From NCBI GenBank assembly GCA_003139095.1, contig PLHW01000044.1, positions 63,838 through 127,837 of the forward strand: a stretch of DNA of 64,000 nucleotides, written 5' to 3'. This document shows positions 53,218 to 63,422 of this stretch, piece by piece. The position numbers and the translations under genes are program-made. The notes under the pieces were generated by a model. That model was not told the origin of the DNA. It searched no databases and saw nothing but the letters and a program-made list of their open reading frames with translations. The stretch's first letter is position 1. The number at the start of each line of letters is the position of its first letter. Source of the stretch: Acidobacteriaceae bacterium (GTDB lineage Bacteria; Acidobacteriota; Terriglobia; Terriglobales; Acidobacteriaceae).

Positions 53218-53550
53218 ATGGGATTTGCCCGCGTCAAAGAAATCCTCGATCAGGGTATTGCTAATTGGCAGAGTTCGCCCCCAAACGATAATCCAGCCGA
53301 TCTGTCTGGCCATGGCCCCACGTTTTCCTGGTCAATGAAGCCTGACCTTCTGGCCGCCGTCGGCCACGGTGCCCGTCTTATACAACCCGAGGTGATCGGG
53401 AATGGAAAAGGAAGCCAGGCAAATCTGATCATCGACCTACGCACTGGTCTCCGGGGACCCGGGAGCCGCATGCCGAAGGGCGGTCCATACATTCCCGAAT
53501 CCCAGGTTAAGGAGATCGAAGATTGGATCAACGCTGGTTGTCCGGATTGA
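53218..53550 (+). CDS. Small protein with cytochrome-domain-like C-terminus
   Basis: A 110-residue protein. RMPKGGPYIPESQVKEIEDWINAGCPD at its end is like the loop and helix of cytochrome c-type domains, but there is no CxxCH heme site. ATG 53218 has TTTGGAGT at a fair distance. It sits 31 bases after the ferritin-like gene, so it may be its partner. Function unknown; the 263 bases that follow are gene-free. Confidence 0.6.
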   Translation: MGFARVKEILDQGIANWQSSPPNDNPADLSGHGPTFSWSMKPDLLAAVGHGARLIQPEVIGNGKGSQANLIIDLRTGLRGPGSRMPKGGPYIPESQVKEIEDWINAGCPD

Positions 53551-53813
53551 TTCTTGCGGGCTCTCGCATCAAAAAAGGTGCCCGCGAGAACTGACTAGCG
53601 CCGATGGACAAAAATAGGGATTTCGTAAGGGTAGGAGTCTTGAGCTCGGGTTATCGTTTGGCTCGAAAACTGGCAGTAAGAGATCATATCTTAGCCGCCT
53701 AGTGGCAGGGGGCAACACGATGCACGCCGGCCCATGAGCAAAGGCTCGAACCACAGGGATCGAATTCAGAATAGCGCTGAGGTCATTTAGATAGTCGCGA
53801 GGGGAAAAATTCA

Positions 53814-55169
53814 ATGCCAGCCAACAAATTGAACGACAACTTGCGGCACGCCGATCGAATGAAAACACATCAACCGCCGCGAGTTCCGACCCAGTCGCAG
53901 CCTCCTTTTCTGCAAGTTCCTGCCAACTTTGGCAGCGCGAGAACGCGAGCACAACTCGATCAGTCACAAGCCGGTCAGATTATCCCAATTCCGGCGCCTA
54001 AACGTTCACCCTCCGTGCTTGGTCTTGCTGAGGTGGTAGGCACGCAATATGTCGAGGAAATCAATCAGAGTGGCCAAGTTGTCTTTCACTGCGCAGGCGA
54101 TACCGGATTCGGCGCGCCGTGGGACGTAGAGTTGGTCGCCCAAGTGATGGCCATGGACCTGCACAGACCGAATCCGGCGGACAGGCCAGCCTTTTTCTTC
54201 CATCTCGGGGATGTCATCTATAACCACCAATACAACATGCCCGAGTCGAAGAGGAATATGTACCAACCTCAGTTTTATGTTCCATATGAGCACTATTCAG
54301 CCAAGATCGTTGCCATTCCTGGCAACCACGACAGCAATCCGCAGGAAGATCCAAAATCGATCGACGCATTTGAAGCGAACTTCTGCGCCGATCCACCCAA
54401 CTCGGATGCTGAACTGGCGAAGCTGCTCAATTCAGCCAATCGCCCGCCGATATACCAGCCGGGCGTTTATTACAGATTAGATACACCTTTCGCGCAAATT
54501 ATCGCCCTATTCTCAAATGGCGGCGAACACGAGGGCGTTATTCGCGGTGGAGTGGCGGGCGACACGCAGTGGAACTTTCTAATCGAACAGCTGACAGAAA
54601 TCAAAGCCACTCGGGATACTGGAAAGAGATTGGGTTTGATTGTTGCCATGCATCATCCACCCTATAGCGGTGGCGGCGGGCACTCGGGAAGTTCGACCAT
54701 GTTGGCGGATCTCGATGCCGCGTTCAATGAAGCCAAGATCGGCCCGGACGCGGTGCTTTCCGGACATGCACACGTATATCAGCGATTTACTCGTACCACA
54801 CAAGTGGCGGGAAATCCGATGGAAGTGCCGTATGTTGTAGCGGGAATTGGAGGGCATGGTCCAATCCAGCCAGTCAAACCGAGTTTCGATCGCCAGCCCG
54901 TACGCACGCCTCTCAAGGGACGGTCACCGAATGGAGTGGAAGATCAGAGCCTCCGTCAGTACTTCAACGGATTTGGGCATCTAATTGTCACGGTTACCAA
55001 CCGGGTGCTAACCATTGACCTCATTGGCACCAAGACCCAGACGCATCTAGCGGTTGACAGCGTGACAGTCGACCTCGGGACGAACAGAATCACTCATGAA
55101 ACACCACCCTTTACACATCCAGCGAACGGTGAGGAACAGCATGCGGTGCATGCGCCCAAAGGCAGATAA
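53814..55169 (+). CDS. Metallophosphoesterase, calcineurin-like
   Basis: A 451-residue protein with the full set of metal-binding motifs: CAGDTGFG, FFHLGDVIYNH, AIPGNHDSN, AMHHPPYSGGGGHSG and VLSGHAHVYQRF. This is a two-metal phosphoesterase of the purple acid phosphatase type by motif order. No signal peptide is obvious. It follows the ferritin-like genes on the same strand. Confidence 0.88.
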   Translation: MPANKLNDNLRHADRMKTHQPPRVPTQSQPPFLQVPANFGSARTRAQLDQSQAGQIIPIPAPKRSPSVLGLAEVVGTQYVEEINQSGQVVFHCAGDTGFGAPWDVELVAQVMAMDLHRPNPADRPAFFFHLGDVIYNHQYNMPESKRNMYQPQFYVPYEHYSAKIVAIPGNHDSNPQEDPKSIDAFEANFCADPPNSDAELAKLLNSANRPPIYQPGVYYRLDTPFAQIIALFSNGGEHEGVIRGGVAGDTQWNFLIEQLTEIKATRDTGKRLGLIVAMHHPPYSGGGGHSGSSTMLADLDAAFNEAKIGPDAVLSGHAHVYQRFTRTTQVAGNPMEVPYVVAGIGGHGPIQPVKPSFDRQPVRTPLKGRSPNGVEDQSLRQYFNGFGHLIVTVTNRVLTIDLIGTKTQTHLAVDSVTVDLGTNRITHETPPFTHPANGEEQHAVHAPKGR

Positions 55170-55244
55170 TCGGCGATTCCAGGCGAAATTCTTATTGCTT
55201 GCTCCGGCCGGAGTCGCCCGCTGAACCAGAAAGTAGGAGGACAA

Positions 55245-56648
55245 ATGGATCGTTATCTACCACCCGCCGGCATCGACGATTTCTCCCGCTCGCAGCGCTC
55301 TGAAGATTTGCGCAGTGGATGGAACCAAAACATCTCGGACATCCTGGGCCAGGTGAGAGATCCTGCGATGTACACACTCGCGAGTCCCTTGTTTTACGAT
55401 CAGTTGGCCGACACGTCCGGTGTTCCAGACGGAGCGCCAGTGCCAGTCCCTTGGAACGGATTCCCCTTGAGATTGACGAAGTGGTACGGAGCCGCAAACG
55501 ACGCGCAAGCAAACGCGGCTGCCGAGCAAATGCTCACTCTTCCTGCTTTCGGATTCTTTCAGCAAGACGGCACTGCGATAGCGCTGCCATTTCGAATCCA
55601 AGACGAGTATTGCGAGTGGTTCGTCGATCGCGTGGGCGACAAGGTGCAGCGCATTTCGTTTACATGCGAGCCTCCCGAATACTGGGAGTTCCTCGCGAAG
55701 ATCGACTTCGACCTGGCTCACACACTTTATGAAGAACTTCTTCACAAATCTGTCCCTGCGGATGACCTCCGGTGGACAATCGATGTGTTCCAGAAGGATG
55801 ACAACGGGAAACTGGTGAAGCGCTACAGCCAGGGGGATTACAACCCCTGGAACGTCTGGAATACGACGAAAGGAGCAGTGCATCTTACCCATCCAGCCAA
55901 TTCGCTCTTTGCAGAGATCGCGCTCGGTTCAGACAGCACGCTCGGGTGGCCGGTCAGTCCTAACCCCCAGGGACAGATTAGTGAGATCGACTTAATGTGT
56001 TGCGCGGGCCGTGGCGGCATCAACCGCTCGAGCGATCCACTGATCATGAAGGGGGTCTTTGGATTGGCACGGCAGGGACTCTCTGTGGCCCTGGCGAACC
56101 CGATCGGGCTATATATTTCGCCATTCACACTGGGAGGGCTGCTCGATCCGAGCAGCAAACCCATCGGCGCCCAGGCTCTTCAGTTAGTGCGCCGGAGCAC
56201 CGATGGAACTCGAATTCTTCGCGTCGAAGTCGCTCTTCCGACAGGAGCAAGTTATTCATTGGATCAATGCTCGCTCGACGGGAACCCTCTTCGCTACGGA
56301 GGGCAAATCGCGAGGAACATCACGATGCGTCTGTTTGGCGTCGGGAAGAAAATCCCCGGTAAGGCACCACGCAAGGTCAAAACCTGTCCGGACTTCTGTT
56401 GCTTTCATCCGCAACATGCCGAGTTCCGCGGAACATTCCGGCATTCAGACTTCAACGGATGTGCGGATATCACGACAGATGACTGGAACCAAGAAGCCTT
56501 CGACATCCCGACTGCAAAAGCGGGTGCGTTCTCGTTTGCGCGCGCCGAAGGTGCGATAGCAGGATCCGAAGCTGTCTTGGTACCGAGAGGCCGTCGCGTC
56601 GAGCCAGTCAGCCGTCAGCAAAAGATCGATCTAGGGAAATACGAATGA
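55245..56648 (+). CDS. Hypothetical protein of the oxidative cluster
   Basis: A 467-residue soluble protein with no recognised domain. GTAGGAGGAC precedes the ATG. It holds KTCPDFCCFHPQHAEFRG near the C-terminus, a cysteine-rich knot that could bind metal. It overlaps the DyP-type gene by 4 bases (ATGA), so the two are coupled. Probably a partner enzyme or structural protein in the pathway. Confidence 0.7.
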   Translation: MDRYLPPAGIDDFSRSQRSEDLRSGWNQNISDILGQVRDPAMYTLASPLFYDQLADTSGVPDGAPVPVPWNGFPLRLTKWYGAANDAQANAAAEQMLTLPAFGFFQQDGTAIALPFRIQDEYCEWFVDRVGDKVQRISFTCEPPEYWEFLAKIDFDLAHTLYEELLHKSVPADDLRWTIDVFQKDDNGKLVKRYSQGDYNPWNVWNTTKGAVHLTHPANSLFAEIALGSDSTLGWPVSPNPQGQISEIDLMCCAGRGGINRSSDPLIMKGVFGLARQGLSVALANPIGLYISPFTLGGLLDPSSKPIGAQALQLVRRSTDGTRILRVEVALPTGASYSLDQCSLDGNPLRYGGQIARNITMRLFGVGKKIPGKAPRKVKTCPDFCCFHPQHAEFRGTFRHSDFNGCADITTDDWNQEAFDIPTAKAGAFSFARAEGAIAGSEAVLVPRGRRVEPVSRQQKIDLGKYE

Positions 56649-58162
56649 CGGTCAGACTTGAAGACGAACCGGTTCTCGCCGCGGCCGACATACAAGGGAA
56701 CTCACTTCGGGGATTCGATACCAAGTACCTTGATCTCGTTGGCTTCAAGATAGATGACGCGGCCAAATCACGGGCGTGGCTGCGCGCTCTGGCCGATTCG
56801 ATTTCTTCGACGCAACTGGTTCATGAGCACAGGATACGTCGGTCTGCCCAAAGACCAAAGATCTCGAGTAGAGTTCTGGTGAATGCCGCGTTCTCCAAGT
56901 TTGGTCTCGACAGTCTGAGCTTCGACACATCGGAAATTGAGGACGGTTTTCTCAAAGAGCCCATGGGTTCTCTGGCGGGGGCGCTTGGAGACCGGGTTGC
57001 AGATGGGCAGCCAACTGATTATGTCCTTGGAAAAGCGGTCGCGGACACTCCCGACGTCTTGCTTCTGATCGGAAGTGACGATGATGCGGCATTGACGGCG
57101 CAAACGGCCTCGATCGTGTCTTCCGCTGCTGCTGCCGGACTGCGCAAGTCCTATGCGGATCGCGGAAATGTCCTCCCCAATCAAATCGAGCATTTCGGCT
57201 TCCGCGACGGAATCTCGGCTCCGGGTCCTCGAGGTCTGCTCGCAAAGAACCCTCCTACGCCGCTCACTCTGCGTTGGATCGATCCGGCAGAACCCGTGGC
57301 GGATCTGCTCGGTAAGCCGGGGCAGCCCCTGATCTGGCCGGGGCAATTCGTCTTCGGCTATCCAACACAATCAGCAACGGATCCTCGTATGCCGCAAGCG
57401 CCCCGACAAGCTCCTAAATGGATGGAGAACGGATCTTTGCTGGTGTTTCGTCGATTGCGTCAGGACGTCGGTTTATTCCGCAAATTCCTTTCTGATACAT
57501 CGACCACACTCAGCCAAAGCCTAGGACGTACGATTAACGGAGATCAACTCGGAGCGCTTGTTGTCGGACGCTGGAAGGATGGGACACCGGCGATCTTGAG
57601 CCCCGCACCGGACGCAAGCATCTCGAGTGATGAGATGCGGGTAAACTACTTTGCATATGGCGGGATTCCGGAGATCCGGGTGGTTCGCGATCGAAAGGTT
57701 CAGACGATTCCCGGTCACCCGGCCGACGTCGAGGGATTGCGATGCCCTCACTTTGCGCATATCCGCAAAGTGAATCCACGGGATCAGCCCACGAACAAAG
57801 GACAAGGCGAGTTCACTCAATTGTTTCAGATGCTTCGACGAGGGATCCCGTTTGGTCCCCTATACGACGAAAAGCCAGAGGCCGAGCGAGGGCTTCTGTT
57901 CCTCGCTTATCAGACTTCCTTCAACAGTCAATTTCGTGAATTGAACACGGATTGGATGAACAATCCCGATGCCCCTGAGCTTGGAAACGACGGCTATGAC
58001 CTGCTCGTGGGACAGAACGGTGACGGGGCCGCCAGGAGTGCGCCGCTCCACGATTCGACCGCTAATGTAGATGTGCAAATCACGGCCCCGGCTCAATTTG
58101 TGGTCCCCACCGGGGGCGCATTCCTGTTCTGCCCCTCTATCAGTTTCTTGCGGGCACTTTGA
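56645..58162 (+). CDS. DyP-type heme peroxidase
   Basis: A 505-residue DyP-type peroxidase. EHFGFRDGISAPG has the GxxDG motif; CPHFAHIRKVNPRD supplies the proximal histidine, and RGLLFLAYQTSFNSQFRELN followed by a DWMNNPD turn is the C-terminal signature. DyP enzymes oxidise aromatic substrates with hydrogen peroxide. The hydrogen peroxide might come from the flavin oxidase at the other end of this region. The gene is the last of the plus-strand operon. Confidence 0.85.
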   Translation: MTVRLEDEPVLAAADIQGNSLRGFDTKYLDLVGFKIDDAAKSRAWLRALADSISSTQLVHEHRIRRSAQRPKISSRVLVNAAFSKFGLDSLSFDTSEIEDGFLKEPMGSLAGALGDRVADGQPTDYVLGKAVADTPDVLLLIGSDDDAALTAQTASIVSSAAAAGLRKSYADRGNVLPNQIEHFGFRDGISAPGPRGLLAKNPPTPLTLRWIDPAEPVADLLGKPGQPLIWPGQFVFGYPTQSATDPRMPQAPRQAPKWMENGSLLVFRRLRQDVGLFRKFLSDTSTTLSQSLGRTINGDQLGALVVGRWKDGTPAILSPAPDASISSDEMRVNYFAYGGIPEIRVVRDRKVQTIPGHPADVEGLRCPHFAHIRKVNPRDQPTNKGQGEFTQLFQMLRRGIPFGPLYDEKPEAERGLLFLAYQTSFNSQFRELNTDWMNNPDAPELGNDGYDLLVGQNGDGAARSAPLHDSTANVDVQITAPAQFVVPTGGAFLFCPSISFLRAL

Positions 58163-58323
58163 CGCCTCGATTATTTCTACTCCATCTAAGGCGAGGCTTT
58201 ACCATCCTCACAACCTTTGACCCTTTGACCCAGCTCCAGAAAAAATCCATCAGCTAGAATTGGGGACCTCGAGAGCAATCTAGTCGGTTTGATGTGTTCG
58301 CCACGAATGCACGAAGGCATCGG

Positions 58324-59181
58324 TCAAGAATTCTGTTTTCTCTCAGGCTTGCGCTCCTGTTCTTCGGGGGCGTCTTTCCCTTGAATCTGGAACTGCAAGA
58401 CCTTTTCCCACGAGGTGAATAGGTCATCGTAGGTGATCAGTCGCGAGTCCTGTCGGGTATCGAGAACGTACTCTCCGGAGCGTTGACTCTGCATCCAGTT
58501 GTCGCCTCGACTTGCTCCATCTTCGGCAGGCACGACATTCACGTAGTCGGGTCGGCTAGCAGCCCAATAGTAACAGGCGCACTCGCGGTAATCGTTTTGC
58601 CATGGTGAGCAAAGACCTTGGGATAACTCGCCCGGTTCGAGCAGTTCCTGATTGATGACGACGGTTTCGTGCCCGGGGACAGATGGTGCCTGAAAAATAC
58701 GTCGAACTTGCAGATCTTTGGTAAGAAACTCCTTCTGGTCTTGAGGAAGAACCTCGACGTCCGACTTGTCCTTAGTGAAGTCGCATGGAACAAGATGGCC
58801 TTGTTTCTGAAGAATCAGAGCGATTGTGTTCGACCATTCCATGAAGGCAACCGGATTGTTGCCCGCTGTGGCCAGAGGCACAGCGCCGCGGCCCGGAATT
58901 AGCGGTCCCATTGCTTTCGTGCCAACGTAATGTCCATCAATGCGAAGCAAACGATGTCCCACAAGCTCGTTGCGCAATTCCGGAGTGTCGGCGTCAATGA
59001 CGTAGTTATTGTTCTCGACAAGAACAATGCCAACCAGAATTCGGCGCCAGATCGCTCGAAAATCGAACTCCAGTCCAGGGAAGCAGTTGGAGATGGCGGA
59101 GGACGGAACGGTGTTCGGAGGATTTCCCCGGGCACGATAATTCAACTGGGCCGACAAGTTCAGAGGTTTCGGATTGCTCAT
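58324..59181 (-). CDS. LodA-like protein, C-terminal part (split)
   Basis: A 285-residue protein with SNCFPGLEFDFRAIW near residue 30 and CSPWQNDYRECACYYW near residue 205. The PWQxDxxxC run is like the region that holds the modified tryptophan of LodA-type cysteine tryptophylquinone oxidases. It overlaps the previous gene by 4 bases (ATGA). Added to the 462-residue protein upstream it makes 747 residues, close to the length of a whole LodA. I infer a split quinoprotein; the quinone residues are not certain. Confidence 0.55.
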   Translation of the reverse strand: MSNPKPLNLSAQLNYRARGNPPNTVPSSAISNCFPGLEFDFRAIWRRILVGIVLVENNNYVIDADTPELRNELVGHRLLRIDGHYVGTKAMGPLIPGRGAVPLATAGNNPVAFMEWSNTIALILQKQGHLVPCDFTKDKSDVEVLPQDQKEFLTKDLQVRRIFQAPSVPGHETVVINQELLEPGELSQGLCSPWQNDYRECACYYWAASRPDYVNVVPAEDGASRGDNWMQSQRSGEYVLDTRQDSRLITYDDLFTSWEKVLQFQIQGKDAPEEQERKPERKQNS

Positions 59182-60566
59182 TTCGTGCCTCCTGACGGGA
59201 AAGGGCCCATGACCGCTATCTTGCGAATGATGTCTATTTGCCGCCGAGTCAATGTCAAATAGCGCCCATCGGCACCGCGCATCATGGCGGGCATTTTACG
59301 TCGGCCTTTGTCCGTGAGATCTCCCACTTCTTCAGGCTGTCGCAGAACATCAAGAAACCAAGCGCTTGTCCCACTGCGAAGAGCGGCAAAGATGCCCTTA
59401 TGCAGGGCAACGACGGCCAAGTTATCAACCAGGGTGGGCGCCATTATTGGGGCATAGAGGCGCGAAGTATCGTTGGAATCCTGTGATGGCATGGCGCTCG
59501 CAACGGCGGTGCGTCCATGAATGGTGTTGCCGTTCATGACCGCGGTGTTCATCAACCGAACTGTCTCAAATGCGCGCCGGACTATCTCTTCTGCGTCGAC
59601 CAATGTCACTGTTTCATCCGCCATAGGCCCGAACAGGGCTTGTTCTAATTCGTCGGCCACGGTACGAATCGGGAGCCCATCGGGCGCGAACATTGGAGGC
59701 CCGGCTCCAAAGCGGGCAAATGCCGAGACGCTTCGGTCGCCGATTTTCAAGTTGACGATTACGACACCATCGCATTCGTCATCGAGATAGCCCCAACTCT
59801 GCTGGTTTCCATCGGCGTTTTGAAAACCTGCGTAGATCTGACCTGGATTTGTGTCAGGAGGAAGGCCCCGGTCGACCCAGTCCCGCCATTGTCCCCGGCC
59901 TGGACTGCTATCGTATATGACTCGATCAGACGTAATGACGGGGTCGGTCTCCTCTATAATCTTTTTGGTCGGGTCAAGCTTTTTCCGCTCCGTCGAAGAG
60001 CCATATACCTTCCCCTCAGCAGGCGTGTATCGAAGCCGGATCTCGGGATAGACTCCATTCGGCTTGATGTAGCGCACCGAACCCAGCGGAAGGGATGTCT
60101 CTTTGCTGACGAAGTGGTCGCATTTCCCTTCCAGTGCGTGCGAGACGTGGTCGCTGATCGAATTGAGTTCGGCTTTGACGCGATCTTTCTCGTTACCGGT
60201 GCGGCGGAAGACCTTCAAGTTCCCAGCTTCCACGGACCACTTGACGTCCGCCGGGGTCAACCCATATTCGCTAAGCAATCTGACGGTCAGTGGCTGCAAC
60301 TCGCCATCGCCGATTCGCACAAACACTTCGAAGAAGGGAGCTACGGGACGAATGCGATCACTGTCGCGGAACACGATCTTATCTGGAATTTTGCTGCCGG
60401 ATACTTCGCCGCTGGAATTATCAACGATCAGGGTTTCAGCAGGACGAATAGTGCGAAAACCGAGGGGGTCCTCCGGCAATTCAAGATCGTAGTTCTCCAA
60501 CGGGGTTGGCGACGATCCCAGACGAGCAATCGCCAAGGGCGGCAAGATGCGGAGTTCGGTGATCAT
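59178..60566 (-). CDS. LodA-like protein, N-terminal part (split)
   Basis: A 462-residue protein that begins LRILPPLAIARLGSS, like the LodA-type start IHPAIGIARVGNS, and has FRDSDRIRPVAPFFEVFVRI further on. It carries a beta-rich core with YLDDECDGVVIVNLKIG. It overlaps both neighbours by 4 bases. It matches only the N-terminal part of a LodA-type oxidase; the C-terminal part is the next gene. Substrate may be an amino acid or a peptide. Confidence 0.55.
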   Translation of the reverse strand: MITELRILPPLAIARLGSSPTPLENYDLELPEDPLGFRTIRPAETLIVDNSSGEVSGSKIPDKIVFRDSDRIRPVAPFFEVFVRIGDGELQPLTVRLLSEYGLTPADVKWSVEAGNLKVFRRTGNEKDRVKAELNSISDHVSHALEGKCDHFVSKETSLPLGSVRYIKPNGVYPEIRLRYTPAEGKVYGSSTERKKLDPTKKIIEETDPVITSDRVIYDSSPGRGQWRDWVDRGLPPDTNPGQIYAGFQNADGNQQSWGYLDDECDGVVIVNLKIGDRSVSAFARFGAGPPMFAPDGLPIRTVADELEQALFGPMADETVTLVDAEEIVRRAFETVRLMNTAVMNGNTIHGRTAVASAMPSQDSNDTSRLYAPIMAPTLVDNLAVVALHKGIFAALRSGTSAWFLDVLRQPEEVGDLTDKGRRKMPAMMRGADGRYLTLTRRQIDIIRKIAVMGPFPSGGTK

Positions 60567-62035
60567 ACCGCAATGCTCCTTCGGTGCGGTTCCAGACTAG
60601 GCTGCGCACCCGCTGAGGTGAGCAACGTTTCGAACTGGCGTCGCCTCTCTTGGTTGGCGCTTCGCAAGACAATCGCGTAGTCGGAGTGCTTGAACGCGCT
60701 ATTGGTTAACCCCTTCAGAAGACCATCCGAAGCATCCAGCAAATCGATATGAACGCGCCAGCAATCCGCTTGCTCTGAAGGCAAGTTGACGGCGTATGGA
60801 ATTTGAAAAGGAGGACCGGCGCGCTCGCTTTGGTCTCTCCCTTGGACATCGGTTTCGCGGTCGTCTTTTAGGGGCAAACTTACAAGAATTCCGGCGATGC
60901 TGCGGAGTTGGTACATCTCGACAAAAGTCGAGTTGATGATAAGACTCCTCGGGTTGGAGGCGCCCATCTCCATCGGCTCAGACGAGATGCGGAAAGAATG
61001 AGCAAGGTAAGCGAGCAGCATACGATAACGAACGTTGAATAGCGTACTCCACAGCGAGGATTCCGGATGCTCGATGACCGGACCCGCATCAGAGTTTGCG
61101 ACTCCAGGTGCCTGCGGATTGGTGGGCACCTTCCACGTTGGAACCCATTTGGCATCCCCCCGCGGAAATTCCCTGAATATACTGAGGAAGCGACGGAAAT
61201 GCGAAAGCGCCTGGGCAGTTGGATCGTTTTCGGGGGCTTCTCCCTGACGTGCGATCTGAGTTAGAGCAGAGACCGCATCAGTTCGCCCTGACAAGCGCTG
61301 GACAATCACGTTCGGGCTCGGATTGCGCGGATTCGACCCAAGTTGAACGCCGTTATAGCCCCTGCCCCATTCATCCCAAGAAGCCTGGAATGGGAATGTC
61401 TCCTCCCGAAAAACAGAATCCGGCAGCGCATCAGCGTCTGACAGCAAGTCAATCATTAATTCATAAAGCTCGGCGACGCGATGAGGCATTTGTTGGGGAG
61501 TCATATGCACCGCCGCCTCAATCTCCTTGCGTTCGTCGGCGGTGAGGTCCGGCGGCCAATCATCCGGCGCCTCGGCGAAAATGTATTTTGCGAGCGATGT
61601 ACGAGTCAGGGGTTCGAGTGCAAAGTCGTACGGATAGAAAGGGATGTCCCAGGGAAAATCCTGACGATCAAGGTTGAGCGCACCACCGATCAGGCGAAGA
61701 ATGTTCTGCACCGTCAGAAAGTGCCCCATTTCCTCTTTCGCAATACCGAGAATGCTCTGCTGCCAACCGAGAACCTGCTCTTGCTTATCAGCTGGAACCT
61801 CAGGTCCTCCAATCGAGTAAGCAGCGTAAAGATATTGCACCATCAGGCTGTGCTCGATCTCCGCCGCAATGTGGAGAAGATAGACCGCATAATCGTGCCA
61901 GGAAAATTCGCGAGGGAGCATTGGTTGCTTGGACTCGGCGCCGGCGTCCGCAAGAAGACGAAGCTTAGTCTTGAATGGCTCGGGGCCTGCAGTGGCGAAC
62001 AAGCTCGCGAGGTGTCTGGCAATTTGAGAACGCAT
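60563..62035 (-). CDS. VioB-type ferritin-like protein (second)
   Basis: A 490-residue protein with a ferritin-like core: AAEIEHSLMVQYLYAAYS and IAKEEMGHFLTVQNILRLIGG give Glu and ExxH metal ligands. It is a distant paralogue of the 52119-53186 protein. The rest has a YNGVQLGSNPRNPSPNVIVQ linker and a C-terminal helical domain. It overlaps the LodA-like gene by 4 bases. Probably a di-metal oxidase in the same pathway. Confidence 0.72.
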   Translation of the reverse strand: MRSQIARHLASLFATAGPEPFKTKLRLLADAGAESKQPMLPREFSWHDYAVYLLHIAAEIEHSLMVQYLYAAYSIGGPEVPADKQEQVLGWQQSILGIAKEEMGHFLTVQNILRLIGGALNLDRQDFPWDIPFYPYDFALEPLTRTSLAKYIFAEAPDDWPPDLTADERKEIEAAVHMTPQQMPHRVAELYELMIDLLSDADALPDSVFREETFPFQASWDEWGRGYNGVQLGSNPRNPSPNVIVQRLSGRTDAVSALTQIARQGEAPENDPTAQALSHFRRFLSIFREFPRGDAKWVPTWKVPTNPQAPGVANSDAGPVIEHPESSLWSTLFNVRYRMLLAYLAHSFRISSEPMEMGASNPRSLIINSTFVEMYQLRSIAGILVSLPLKDDRETDVQGRDQSERAGPPFQIPYAVNLPSEQADCWRVHIDLLDASDGLLKGLTNSAFKHSDYAIVLRSANQERRRQFETLLTSAGAQPSLEPHRRSIAV

Positions 62036-62065
62036 TCATGCCCCCTGCGGCATCGGGAAATTGCT

Positions 62066-63382
62066 CTAACTGGTAAACAGTCCGCCTTGCTTCGAGTTCG
62101 GCATGCTTGGAAAGGGATTTCCATCAGCCGGAAGGTTCAATGTGCCGTCGGACAGTTGTGTGTTCTGCTTGAGAAGCGACACCATTGCCCGGAATGCCGC
62201 CTTTCCGTCTGCGCCAGCGATTTGCGCCAGGTTCGGGCTGTCGATCAGGAGAGCGGCGTAGGTGTTCCCGAGCGGAGCGCCGCCGGTTGTGGGCATGTGC
62301 GCCAGTATGGCGCTCATCGCGAGACCCAGGAAGTCATTCAAAAACAGGAGAAACATCACCCCGGCAGCATTGCCATCTTCTGATTGATCGTCCTGCGAGT
62401 TATCGTTCACCCAATCAGGCTGACCATCGCTCCACCATTTTTGGGTTACTTGGCCGTCGAATCCCGGGACGAGGGCAATTTCCGGTGCCAACTTGAAACT
62501 GACTACCCGGCTAACTGCTTCCCCGTCGGTCTTTCCGGCATCGCCCTTTCCGGTCAGGAGTTCGAAACTCTCGATAATTTCTGCTGCAAACAGGGCGGTT
62601 GAAAGATATTGCCGATTGCCGCTCATCGCGGCGGCAACAGCAGCGAGCGATGATACGTGGTCGTTTGTGCTGGCCAGAAGCGTGGCCAGGTTGCCGGCCT
62701 CAACCTTGGTCTTGCCCAGTGCGCCCTCGCTCAGCTTCGTTGGAAGCGCCGACCGACTGTGCGATTCGATGTATTTCGCCAGAGCAGACCGACTTTGAGA
62801 GGCGATGGCCAGCGCCTTCTTAAGGGTTTTGGAGTCCGCCGCCTTCATTTCCGGCGCGTCCGCCTCAACCACCGAGAGAAGCCCCTGCGGCCCCCGGTAA
62901 AGCGGGAAAAGATGCGGCTTGGTTAACTTCGCTGTGGCTGGTGAAATCGCAGCCAGCCCCGACCCTGTCGAATAGTTGCCCGAGGCGTTCAAGCTGTCGA
63001 CGACGATCTTGTCGAAGTCGGTTTGTGAGGAGGAGAGGTGAAATGCGCCGTATCCGCCTCGGTTTTTCTTGCTTCCGGAGACGAAGATGACCGATTTCAC
63101 ACTTTTTCCGGATGGACTCTGAAGAGCAGGCAGTTGTGGGCCACCATAAAGAGCCGAGACCTGGTTGTAGATATACTCGGCGTTGGCCAGCCCGCCAGTG
63201 TCCGACGAGGGAACAAGTAATTCTTTGGCTGCCGGTTGGGCGTCGATGTCTCCGGCAAGGGTTCCGTTGTAAACATCGATCAATCCCTGGGGCGACGTGC
63301 CCTGAAACTGGCTGCCAGTTGGGGGAATCTTCGCGGCTGAATTGATGCTCGCCGGATCGATGGTTCGCGACTGTTTCGCCAT
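62066..63382 (-). CDS. Hypothetical protein of the oxidative cluster
   Basis: A 438-residue protein, alpha-helical with many Ser, Ala and Gly, without a clear signal peptide. AGLANAEYIYNQVSALYGG-like stretches and VMFLLFLNDFLGLAMSAILA (a hydrophobic helix near residue 350) are visible. GGAGAG precedes the ATG. It lies between the flavin oxidase and the ferritin-like gene on the same strand. No family is recognised. Confidence 0.65.
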   Translation of the reverse strand: MAKQSRTIDPASINSAAKIPPTGSQFQGTSPQGLIDVYNGTLAGDIDAQPAAKELLVPSSDTGGLANAEYIYNQVSALYGGPQLPALQSPSGKSVKSVIFVSGSKKNRGGYGAFHLSSSQTDFDKIVVDSLNASGNYSTGSGLAAISPATAKLTKPHLFPLYRGPQGLLSVVEADAPEMKAADSKTLKKALAIASQSRSALAKYIESHSRSALPTKLSEGALGKTKVEAGNLATLLASTNDHVSSLAAVAAAMSGNRQYLSTALFAAEIIESFELLTGKGDAGKTDGEAVSRVVSFKLAPEIALVPGFDGQVTQKWWSDGQPDWVNDNSQDDQSEDGNAAGVMFLLFLNDFLGLAMSAILAHMPTTGGAPLGNTYAALLIDSPNLAQIAGADGKAAFRAMVSLLKQNTQLSDGTLNLPADGNPFPSMPNSKQGGLFTS

Positions 63383-63422
63383 GTCGAACTCTCCAGTGCA
63401 AGATTTGACTTTATGACCGACC

